From Flaccisagitta enflata (Eukaryota > Chaetognatha > Sagittoidea > Aphragmophora): DNA of 64,000 nucleotides. The DNA lies in NCBI GenBank assembly GCA_965153355.1, contig OZ231126.1, forward strand, positions 51,026,001 through 51,090,000. The letters are read 5' to 3'. Position 1 is the first letter of the stretch; every line of letters starts with the position of its first letter. Of the stretch, positions 50,200 to 64,000 are shown in pieces. The notes under the pieces are model-generated. The model was not told the DNA's origin, made no database searches, and worked only from the letters and a program-made list of their open reading frames with translations. A program made the translations under genes and the position numbers.

Positions 50200-51390
50200 T
50201 CTCTCTCTCGACCTCTCTCTACTTCTCCACCCCCATTTCCTTTAAAAAATATTTGGGCTGTGTCAGCCTGACAAACTACCAGACATCGCTACTTAATTGC
50301 TATTCACTGACCGTCATTGTTTGGGTTTCGACTTTTTTCCCCTGAATTCGGAATCAGACACAAACAGTTTCGTTTGTTTGTTTATGTTGAGAAGCACCAA
50401 ATCATCTTCATATTTTGGTCCGGAAGACAGGAATGACAACTCGCGGTCTGACCGCTCAAACTGGTCGAGGAGTCATGCACTAAGGTACGGATTTCCTTGT
50501 TTTTTTTTATTACGTCATAAGCACGTTATCCAAATTTGCGTCAGGGCCGCGTCAATTAGGTCTTTTTCATTAACCCTGCCTAGTTACTGGCCAACTAGTC
50601 GGTCGCGCGATTAAGGGGTCCACAGATCGCAAGTTCGTAACCAAAAATGAGCTTTACATGCACAGAAGGTACATAAATAAACCTGTCATAAATGATCAAA
50701 TGCGTCCAGGATGATACGATAAATTTGCATGAAAGTTGGACAACATTCCTACTCAACAACATCTAAAGAAAGGACAAGAGGCTTTGGAGCTCTAACTGGT
50801 GTTTAATCCGGACCCATCACAACTGTCCTTTAAATTTCTGAAAAAATATTCCCTCTTCAGAAATTATCACCAGACTGGTCAAAAGTTATGCATGTTATGC
50901 ATGTTATGCATTTTCACTCAGCATTTGGTAACAATGCTGCCTAAAATGATTTATGAATTGAGGTTGAGGCAATCTGAAAAACCATATCTGAGTAACCATA
51001 TTCACTCTACCAGAGTTTTGAAACTCATGTTTATACGTCTTGAGAGGAAGAACAGCAAATAAGCCGTTCTAGACTACCTTGTCGCGAAGTGTCTCGTTTT
51101 CAACATTGATTGTGACGTTCTCAGTAAGAGCATGACTGTTTTGGAGAATGGTTAAGATTAGTTGATAATTATCATTAACGTCTCGGGATTACAACGTGAA
51201 AGAAGGTTCTGACATTTTTACGCCGACGTTCTCATATCAGTCCACATTCTCAGTCGATATTCTTAGCAGACATTTTCCGATTTGCGCAGTCTTCCGCTTC
51301 CGTCTGGCCGTGTATGCGCTTGACGCTTCCGCTCCAAGTCTATCGTTTCAGTCTTCTCTCTCCAGAACTTCATTATCCAGCTTCGTAACC
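50200..51390. other. No recognised gene
   Basis: The + frame at 50297-50614 contains a donor-like CACTAAG|GTACGG after an ordinary coding-like stretch (EDRNDNSRSDRSNWSRSHA). A lone exon cannot be ruled out. 50770-50850 matches the dispersed repeat at 12946. A small atgcatgtt repeat lies near 50890. Confidence 0.35.
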
Positions 51391-51392
51391 AT

Positions 51393-51440
51393 CATCATCA
51401 TCGACACCATCATCATAATCAATTAATCATCATCAACACC

Positions 51441-51472
<32 letters not shown>

Positions 51473-51497
51473 CACCATCATCATCACCATCATCATC

Positions 51498-51546
<49 letters not shown>

Positions 51547-51771
51547 CCATCATCATAAACATCATCAACATCATCATCATCATCATCATAATCAACAACA
51601 CCATCATCATCATCAACATCAACAACATCATCATCATTATCATCATCATCATCAGCATCACCTGTAACACCATCATCACCATCAACAACACCATAATCAC
51701 CATCACTATCATCATCATCATCATCACCATCACCATCATCATCAACTCCATCAGCATCATCATCATCACCG
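51393..51771 (+). repeat. Degenerate (CAT)n tract
   Basis: About 375 bp of ATC/CAT triplets with frequent CAC and CAA changes; older than the tract at 4603. Confidence 0.93.
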
Positions 51772-52245
51772 CTCAGGGAGTGCTCCTACCCCTGATAGAC
51801 CAGCTGTCCGTCTCTTTTCACTGGGTTAACCTTCATCCTGGTGGGCGGCCCGGCGATTCGATTCGATTCTCCATCCATTTGAATTTTGCGCGAATCATCG
51901 TTGAAGTCATCAAAATCGCCGACGACAGACGAGACTTTTCTTCCTCTTCCTACACCTCTTCTTCCTCCTCCCCTTTTCCTTCTTCTTAGCCGCCGCTGAC
52001 TCCTTCACCTACTATCAATTCCTCCCAGTTTGTTGTATCTCCTCCTTATCTGTTTCCTTTCTTTCTTCCTTTATACTTCTTTTTCACTTATCTATTTTGA
52101 TAGCTGTTTTGCTCATCGCGTTGTCCTTCTATTTTCAATTCTATTCGAGAATAGAAAAAAAGAAAAACAATAAAAAAAACATCAAATTGATTAAGACGTA
52201 ATCAAAATTTTACAATCTTATCACATTTCTAATGAATTCATTCAC

Positions 52246-52283
52246 TCTCCGTCTCTCTCTGTCTCTCTCTCTCTCTCTCTCTG

Positions 52284-52345
<62 letters not shown>
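52246..52345 (+). repeat. (TC)n with TCTG interruptions
   Basis: CT tract of ~100 bp with TCTGTCTC variants in its first half. Confidence 0.92.
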
Positions 52346-52348
<3 letters not shown>

Positions 52349-52679
52349 AAATTCGGTCCCTTTGTCGCAAGGCGCGCCGATTAGCGTTTTATCGTATGAT
52401 CGGCCTTGTTCTTTTATTTCTGAAACGTCTTGATCTTCTTTTTTTTTTTCTCACGATCAAACTTAGCGCTTTGATGTAGAAAGCTGCGCTGTTTAACAAC
52501 TTTAAAGTCGATTAAAAGTCAGTAAACGCATTGGGCCGCATGCGCTGTCAGCTTCCGCGCCACATTCTATTCGTCGATTGTCATTTTACGTCCAAGGCAC
52601 TCGCCGGATTCTGTCCTACATTTCATTTCGTTTTCGAAAGAAATATTTACTTTGCATATAACACAACTCGTTTCTTTTT

Positions 52680-52836
52680 AGTTGCGGACACGCAACTCTA
52701 TAAGAGGCTTTGTCCGTCCGTCGGTCCGTCCGTCGGTCCGTCGGTCATGGTGATCGAGTTGGTAAGAGTGAAAACGCGCATTTCCACCCCTGCCCACCCG
52801 TCCGCAACTGGTATTGGCCGTGTATCCGGCCTTGTT
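52680..52836 (-). mobile_element. GTCGCG-hairpin family, GTTGCG type (intact)
   Basis: Hairpin end AGTTGCGGACACGCAACT; a gtccgtcggtccgtcc run; opposite end complement AGTTGCGGACGGGTGGGCAG, then aacaaggccggatacacgg. The left motif and both hairpin arms carry the C-to-T/G-to-A change relative to GTCGCG copies. Confidence 0.85.
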
Positions 52837-53201
52837 TCATTTTCTTCTATTTAAGACGAATAACGAATCACAAAAATTGGTGATTCGTGTATAACAAAGT
52901 GGCAACCACGTACATTCAAACGACGATCACAAATCGACGAAAACAGCTTCAACATCAAAAACCGCACAATTATAAGCAACAGCATCGATAGAAACAACAG
53001 AAGCGTCAGCACCAACAAAAACGGCCGAAAAAGGATATATTCATGTTCACCATCATTTGATCATTTGATGTTTGGATACGATCTGTTGACCAATTTTGAG
53101 TAGTGAGTACTGCGACATCTGCAATTCTCTCTCGTGCTCACGCCGTTTTTCTGGGGCGCTTCTTGTCCAAGTGACGATCTCTACAACAAATATAAATAGT
53201 C

Positions 53202-57048
<3,847 letters not shown>

Positions 57049-57159
57049 GTGAGTACAATCGATGACATAACATTAATCAGCCCCAAGGTCTTTGACAAAG
57101 AAGCAAGAGACAGTTGGGAGCTGGCTAAAAGCTAAACTTACCAAACTGAGTGTGTCTCT

Positions 57160-57260
57160 ATCTTTCATTCATTCTTTCGTTCATTCACTATTTCTTTCTT
57201 TCATTTATTCATTCATTCATTCATTCAATCATTCATCCATTCATTCATGCGTTCATTCTA
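57160..57260 (+). repeat. (ATTC)n-like tract
   Basis: Imperfect attcattc units. Confidence 0.8.
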
Positions 57261-57433
57261 TCTCTCTTACTTTCCACTTTTTCTGCCTCAAATTGATTGC
57301 GAAGACAATTACAAAAATAGTTCATAACTCGCAAGTTCGTACAACACATTTGAAACGATCAATGTATACAAATTGAGATAAATGGCGATTGCACTTTGAT
57401 AATAATTATAAGTGGTGAATCAGAAAAGCAAGT

Positions 57434-57500
57434 ACAGTTGAACCCCGCAATAATGGTTGCCAAGGGTCTGATAAATTTTATTCATTATGGGTGGATATCT
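57434..57500 (+). repeat. Solo pogo-like terminus
   Basis: tacagttgaaccccgcaata matches the left end of the element at 8522. No matching right end was found nearby. Confidence 0.45.
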
Positions 57501-57722
57501 GTCAGTGCTGATAGTATAGAAATTATAAAAAATGACATGAAAGAACCATAAATTCATACCTGTTGTAAGCATGCACTATGCAGATATCCTTTACTCCTGG
57601 ATCCGTAATAGCCCGGTGTACAATATATTGGCTACAGTTTCTCATGCGGTGGTAGAAAACCGTGATTTCAAATCCCATTTCCGTAGGTAAATATTTCAAT
57701 TTCTTAATTGATACCGTTGCTT

Positions 57723-57900
57723 TCACAACCACGTTGTCTTTTTGTCATCTGGTTGGTAGCCGTTTGGTGACGAATTGGGCGATACGCCCTCTTCCGGAAT
57801 CATATCAACACTGAGATCGTACCCGATGCGGTTTTGTCTGCTCATCGCGTAACTTTTTCTCCGCCGGTACAAGTCGCTGTTTACCGGCTCCTGTGTGAGA

Positions 57901-57941
<41 letters not shown>

Positions 57942-57944
57942 GAC

Positions 57945-58007
<63 letters not shown>

Positions 58008-61000
58008 CAGACAGAGACAGAGACAGAGACAGAGACAGAGATGAGAGATGAGGTCTGAAATTGATTATACTAGATTTCCCTTTTCGTAATCTGTATCCGT
58101 ATTACTAAAACACGGCAAATGCAGGACAATAATATTATGGCTTGGATCTCAATGGATTTGGTTATCTATCACTTAATCCTATCTCTAGGAGAGAGGGTGC
58201 CCAGAATATTTCATCGAAATCAATTCGATACAAATAAGGGTATACTCAAATCCACGTGAAGATGCTAAGATGCTTAAGTATAAATTCTAAATTGAAGATT
58301 TGATATTTGAAAATTACGGGAAAGACGCTGGGATTACGCTGGGATGTCAGCGTTAACATAATTGTATGGGTAATAGCAAGTACAGAGTTGGGAATTAGAT
58401 TTCTACAGTGGATTCCGTCTAGACTTGACTGAACGGGGCAAGCATAAGGGAAAAAAATAAAACAAGGGAAGTGGATCAGCGAGAAAATATAATATAACAT
58501 AACATGTTTTGATAGCAACAGGCCATAATTGAAAAACAAGGCCAAGTAGGCCACACCTAAAACCATTCTTTTATTAATTTTTATTCCAAACATCACACCC
58601 CTAGCTTCATTAGTCTTTTCGTTATGCTTACCCCCGTCAATTCTGGTCTAGACGGATTCTACTGTACATGGACGTCAACGATCTACTGGGGTATTTCCAA
58701 AGCTCCGATGGTTCTAATTGTTTCAACTGATGATAGTCTACGATGACTCTCTTTATCTAAGAATGATTTATCATCTACATTCATGCCACAACAATTTTGA
58801 TACATCAATAATCATTTTTTCCAAGTACAATAAATTCAGCACATATAATTCGGCAGCGCTAATATCGAAAGCAACAGAGCGAAAACGATCAGGAAGTTAA
58901 TAACTAACCATTTCTCAACGGAAACTTCCTTCAATATGATTCAGCTGATTAGTGTTGCAAGACAAGATAATGGCGACAGATTTGTCACTCTAGATTTTAT
59001 TCGCAGAAAAGAGAAAGAGATCAATCTTGATTGATAAATCACTAGTTACAATTGAGGCGAAACAGCCAATATATACGTGTTGTATTTGTGTAAATTTGGA
59101 GTATTATATTATCAACGAAAGCCGATGGAGCCACAAGCTGTCTTCATCAAACTGGCAGTGGCAAATATTCTTCCATTAACAATAAATGATCAAAAATCAA
59201 ACTGGCAGTGGCAAATATTCTTCCATTAACAATAAATGATCAAAAATCTTCTCTATAAAGTACAAATTCTTACCAATGAGAATGAAGGCGAATCGCTGGA
59301 TTTTCTTTGGCGTTCTTTGGCGTCGCTGAATCGTCTCCTTCCGCTCTCAGCACTCCCACAACTTCCGGCTCGAGATCTGCTCTCATCGCTCTCCTCGCTC
59401 CCGCCGCTCTCAGACGCTCTCTTTTCTTGTGATCCTCTGCCTCCACCATCTCCTCTTCCTCCTCCTACATCCCCTGTACTAGCCGTTCTTTGACCTTCCT
59501 TATCGTCAAAGCCTCTCCGTCTTTCACTCGCGTCACTCCCTCCTCTTGACCTTCCGATGCTTCCTCCACTTCCACCGCCACCACTTTCTGCACCTCTTCG
59601 ATCGATCCTCCTCATTCTATCGCTGCAACGACTTCCGGCGCTGGCAGTTCTCGCTCTCCAGTCGCTCGTCAGACTCCTCCCATCGACACCTCCTCCTCCT
59701 GCTCCTCCTATTCCTACGTGAGAATGACTGACGTCGTCATCTGACGGCCAAAGACCGAAAGCGACTCTTTTGCCACTTCTGTCGGTTGAACAAAAAGTGA
59801 GTTCATCGCTCGAAACGCCCTCGAAGACTCCGGAGAAACTGATGTGATCCTCGGAGTTTTGCTGTTTTTTTGTTTGTTTTTTTGTTGTTGTGGTTTTTTT
59901 TAGTGAAATAGACGGACAAAAAGGCCAACAGATATAGACAAAGAGACAGAGAAATGAGGGAGAAAGACAAATTGCAAAATTAGTTTCTTTCTTTCTTTCT
60001 TTCTTTCTTTCTTTTTTTTCTTAATTTCTTCCTTTCATTCGTTCGTTCGTTCGTTCGTTCGTTCGTTTGTTCGTCCGTTCGTTCGTTCGTTCGTTCGTTC
60101 GTGCTTTTTTTTTTTTTTTTTTTGAGGGGGAAGGTTCAGAAATGTTATCAATCATATCAATCACTTTCTCTCGTTGAAATTAATAGTCAAAATTTTCAAC
60201 AGCCAGCATGTGATCATGTGATATATTCATTCATGAATCTTGAGCTCGAGTCGGTCGCGTCCCTTACCTCTCTTTGCCAGAATTCTTCGGCTTGAGTGAC
60301 GAGAGCATCCCACTCTTTTTGTTGCTTCCTGTCCCAAGCACAAACAACGTAAGATCCAACGATCCACCCGATCGTCAAAAGAATCTGAAAATCATCAGAT
60401 CGATAAAGCAATTCATTGGCTCAAAAGAATATCACACAACCTATGATCAGGCGCAAGACGCGACGTAACGTCATAAGTACTATCAATGCTATGACAAATA
60501 TAAGTCTAAGATACCACGAAACATGTTAAAATGTCGACGCTGATTATAGTCAAGGATGTACAAGAAGTTTACAAAAAAAAACACCTTTAATTCAAATTTA
60601 CAAATATTTATATTGTACAATGAAACTGATAATAGTAAATGACAAGTACGAAATACCACGACACCGAAATGAACCAAGAAAAAGAGAAGGTGAGATCATG
60701 TCGATGGACATACCATGTGAAAGTGTGGAAGACTATGAAATGGGTGCATAGATGGACCTGACAGAATGAGGGCGTGTTTCTAGTAAGCGCCAAAAACGCG
60801 TTTGTTCCCGTGAAACGCGATAACAGTGTGAACACATATTCAAGAATTTCAACTGTCCCATGAGGGAGTAAGCGAAGTGAGTGAGCGAGCCCGTGAACAA
60901 AGTAAGCGAGCGAAGCGAAGCGGAACGCTGCAGAGCGAGTGAGCGGAGTGAGCGGTGCGAGCGAACGAACGTAGCGAGCGACCAAGTGGCCCTTTCAAAA

Positions 61001-62417
61001 CGCGATCGTCTTTGACTAGAAACGCCCCCTGAGACCCGATAGGTTCGGCGTGTACAGAAACAACTCGAGAAGTCGAATATCTAATCATGCTAGGATAAAT
61101 TGCAACTGGCTTTAAATGCAAGTGACCTGTTTGGCTGTTTTGTTTTTAAAGTGTCTTTAATTAAAAGTGGTATCAAACATTCCTTCAGTAGTTAGGGATG
61201 TATTGAATCCAGTTTCAATTCGTATTTGCTTGAGTGTACATCTTATGTTGGAGCAAAAATTTTGTTTAAATTACTAACCTGAGTAACGAAAACGATATTG
61301 CCTTTGAGAACATCGAGGAAACGATTGGCGACGAAATATTCGAAATATCTTTGGACTCGATCCGTCGTCTGCAGCACCATGCAGGCGCCGTCGTTGCAGG
61401 TGCCACCGACGCAGGGCCAACCGTTGATGTGAGAGATGTTGGCAAAGTCCGGATGCGGCGAGCAGATGCCGGATGCAGAGTCGGCGTCGGTGCAGCAAAT
61501 GCTGCAGGCGTCGACAGTCTCGTTGCAGGTGCAGCTCCGTAAGCTGAGAGTCTCGCAATAAAGGATGCAGTCGCCGACTGAGTTGCAACGGCCCTCTAAG
61601 CACGGAGAACCTGATGTAAGCGTTAATATTTGAAGCAAAAGCAGACATGAAACGAAGAAGGGGTTGAACTTAAACGAGATGAGAGCATTGAGAGAAAGCT
61701 GTATAAAAGTCAAGGTCGCGAACGGTTAATCGTTCAGCCAAGATAAGAATTAGTGAGTGGACTCCCCATGAAGAAATACTGATAATGTAATATGCAAATG
61801 TGCCATGCGTGTCATGCATTAAAACATGCGATTTTTTTTTCCCGCAGCCTTTCAAATGATACCTTCGGGCAATGGCTCTGGTTCGCCGCAAGAAGCGTTG
61901 ACGCCGCTGCAGTAGGCCACGCCTCTGCAGTTGCCTAGTGCAGTGGAATTGGAGCAGACGACATCCGCAGATTCGAATTGGCAGCTCTTTGTGCAGCACA
62001 TGTCATTTGACGGACTGCAAACTGCGCTCAGCACTGATTGGCACAAACAGTGGAGGGAGAGAAAAACACACTTGCATAATGGTTATACCTAGTAAATATG
62101 CTTACAATCACCATTTGATTGGAATTTTCTTTTTATCTTAAGCTAGCTCCGCCTCTGAGATTTGAGAAAATAAAATGCTTCTTGGAAGTGAATCAAACTT
62201 ATTCGCGCGCTCTCCACAAGCTATTACGATGCTAAGAGGCTGCTAATAAGGAGGCAAAACAACACTTTGACATGCAGTCCATGACTTACGTTTGTTAAAC
62301 TTGCAGTCTATACAGCAAACGTCTTCGTTGATTCCTGGGTATCCAGGATCGCATTCTTCTCCTTCTTGAATGCGATGATTGCCGCAAAAGACTTCTGTGG
62401 TTTCTACGAAGCAAAAA
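57723..62417 (-). CDS. ADAM17: ADAM17/TACE-like membrane metalloprotease, 3' half (6 exons; 5' end outside window)
   Basis: Exons in transcript order: 62417-62290, 62033-61863, 61610-61279, 60384-60268, 59861-59274, 57890-57723 (stop). All donors and acceptors are GT/AG and phases match. The first three give the disintegrin and cysteine-rich/stalk regions: CGNHRIQEGEECDPG, CCTKSCQFE, GVAYCSG, SCTCNETVDACSICC and RVQRYFEYF. These match the atypical ADAM17 pattern rather than ADAM10. Exon 4 carries a transmembrane helix (ILLTIGWIVGSYVVCAW) followed by DRKQQKEWDALV, like the juxtamembrane start of ADAM17. Exons 5-6 form a Ser/Gly/Arg-rich cytoplasmic tail of ~250 residues ending DDKKTTWL, about twice the usual length. 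Known role of the family: shedding of membrane-anchored ligands and receptors at the cell surface. The zinc-binding protease exons must lie beyond 64 kb, so activity cannot be judged. The exact 5' edge of the first exon (ggcag acceptor) is the least certain. Confidence 0.85.
57903..58040 (+). repeat. (GA)n / (GACA)n tract in an ADAM17-like intron
   Basis: GA with GACAGA variants. On the - strand it is a CT-rich tract immediately 5' of the final acceptor (cacag) at 57890. Confidence 0.93.
58385..58677. repeat. Inverted ~55-bp ends, small transposon-like unit
   Basis: ggattccgtctagacttgac near 58411 is matched in complement by gtctagacggattctac near 58645. gggcaagcataa and ttatgcttaccc extend the pairing. 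A fragment of the hairpin family (aacaaggccaagtaggccac at 58534) lies between them. Confidence 0.55.
59148..59247 (+). repeat. Perfect 50-bp tandem duplication
   Basis: The 50-bp unit starting caaactggcagtggcaaata is present twice head-to-tail with no difference, 27 bp from the donor of the ADAM17-like exon ending at 59274. Confidence 0.95.
59984..60122 (+). repeat. (TTTC)n then (GTTC)n tract
   Basis: TTTC units, a T-run, then GTTC units and a 20-bp T-run, in an ADAM17-like intron. Confidence 0.9.
60770..61029 (-). mobile_element. Harbinger-like MITE (copy 3), TGA target duplication, in ADAM17-like intron
   Basis: Ends AGGGCGTGTTTCTAGT and ACTAGAAACGCCCCCT, flanked by TGA (60767-60769 and 61030-61032). 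It is inverted relative to copies 1 and 2, with the same gcgagcgaagcgaagcgg internal repeats. Confidence 0.85.
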
Positions 62418-62519
62418 CTGCCATCATCAAATTGTTTGTCGTGACGAAGAGATAACGTTGACCCGATCGATTCGCGACTGGAGAGAGGGGGCAAAATGTT
62501 GTTGTTATTGTCATCGTCG

Positions 62520-62600
62520 TTGTCCTTTTCTTTTTCTTTTTCCTCTCTTTTTTTTTCTTTTTTTTTTTTTCTTTTTTTTCTTTTTTTATCTTTTTTACCA
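62520..62600 (+). repeat. Pyrimidine (T/C) tract
   Basis: Mostly T with CTTT and CTCT units. On the - strand it is A/G-rich, upstream of the first visible ADAM17-like exon. Confidence 0.8.
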
Positions 62601-62765
62601 ATAAAGGCGGCTAATCGCCGACCGGAAAAAAGTCGTAAATGGGAGGGTTTTTTTCAGTGCATGATCCTCTGTGAGTGCATTTCATGCTGTCTGGTGGACT
62701 GCCTGTGTGTTTTTGTTATTCAATCTACAGGTGTCTATTCTTTCTCTCAGTCTTCCTCTGTCTTT

Positions 62766-62769
<4 letters not shown>

Positions 62770-62845
<76 letters not shown>
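62770..62845 (+). repeat. (GT)n microsatellite
   Basis: Pure GT of ~75 bp. Confidence 0.95.
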
Positions 62846-63507
<662 letters not shown>

Positions 63508-63539
63508 CTTTGAGTAAAATGCGCAAGCTAGCGTCATAA

Positions 63540-63870
63540 AACTTGGAGTCAATTTGCGTAACATCTTGACTTTTTTCTCATGTTACATAGGTCCAAAAAA
63601 TTGGAATCAATGAAAAATATTGATTTTCGCAAAAATGCGAAAAATAAAAAAAGATTCAAAAATTCATAACTCCTAAACTAATGATCGTGGAGACTTCTGG
63701 TTGGCGCCAATTGAAAGAGAAAAATAAGTTCTTTCTTAGCTGTGAATATCAAAAAAAGTATCATCCCAGCCCAAAAACGGCCCAACTTTCTAAAATTGCC
63801 TCAAATCCAAAATGGAAAACTTTATTTCTCCCCTACGTTTCAAAAAGTCGAATTACGTAATTCGACTTTT
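63540..63870 (+). repeat. Dispersed repeat related to 9250-9680
   Basis: See the earlier entry: collinear blocks aaaatgcgaaaaa, cataactcctaaacta, ggttggcgcc and gttctttcttag. Confidence 0.55.
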
Positions 63871-64000
63871 TTCCAATTATCACTTTCTTTCTCTTTTTTT
63901 TTCTCTCTTTTTGTTTCTCTTTTTTTTCTCTCTCTCTCTTTTTTTTCTTTTCCTTTTGTTTCTTCTTTTTTCTCTGTCGTTCTTTTTGTTTTTGATTTAT
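63871..64000 (+). repeat. Pyrimidine-rich tail of the window
   Basis: T-rich sequence with CTCT runs continuing to the window end. No coding signal; the 5' exons of the ADAM17-like gene must lie beyond. Confidence 0.6.

Noticed and set aside
53185-53200. TATAAATA just upstream of the EGF-gene ATG as a TATA box
   Set aside because: It is only ~10 bp before the ATG; a start site ~30 bp downstream would fall inside the coding exon.
58185-58260. Possible next exon of the EGF gene after tatctctag
   Set aside because: Phase fits but the peptide has no Cys pattern or other support; left unannotated.
61274-61648. 124-codon Arg/Leu/His-rich - frame in the ADAM17-like region
   Set aside because: Frame shadow of the cysteine-rich exon, which has the family motifs and matching phases in the other frame.

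Overview
This is animal nuclear DNA: AT-rich, intron-containing, with sparse small exons in a sea of microsatellites and non-autonomous transposons. A cell-surface sheddase related to ADAM17, a calcium-binding EGF exon and a C2H2 zinc-finger gene place it in Metazoa, or conceivably a very close holozoan relative. The (GA)n, (GAAA)n and (GT)n tracts, some hundreds of bases long, and the dense MITE load suggest a large invertebrate genome. I cannot name the phylum. There are no bacterial features, CRISPR arrays, rRNAs or tRNAs that I can see.

Layout. 1-3.6 kb is a ~520-bp unit in tandem, repeated again in inverted orientation. 4.3-4.5 kb holds a candidate terminal exon (- strand) of an unrecognised gene. 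5.65-8.4 kb is an intronless six-finger C2H2 gene with a poly-Asn N terminus. 8.5-9.7 kb is a pogo-like element swollen by (GA)n. 10.3-12.9 kb holds a hAT-type MITE, a Harbinger-type MITE and a fold-back element. 13.4-16.6 kb is a decayed non-LTR retrotransposon (- strand) whose reverse transcriptase is split by a hAT-type MITE, itself carrying another repeat. 17.6-20.1 kb shows nothing I recognise. 20.1-20.7 kb is a near-perfect palindrome.

21-30 kb holds three related genes on the - strand for tiny membrane proteins. Two are near-identical two-exon copies whose 26-nt first exon could be located; the third is divergent. This family is unknown to me. 30-53 kb is almost entirely repeats. The commonest is a 120-250 bp element with a terminal hairpin whose sequence changes in step with a motif at its other end. 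There are also very long (TTTC)n/(GAAA)n arrays.

53.2-57.05 kb (+ strand) is a multi-exon gene with signal peptide, acidic low-complexity region, Glu/Ser-rich repeats and a calcium-binding EGF domain. 57.7-62.4 kb (- strand) is the 3' half of an ADAM17-like gene: disintegrin, cysteine-rich and stalk exons, transmembrane exon and a long cytoplasmic tail. The two genes converge. The ADAM17 metalloprotease exons lie beyond the window. All intron phases quoted were checked by hand and are mutually consistent.
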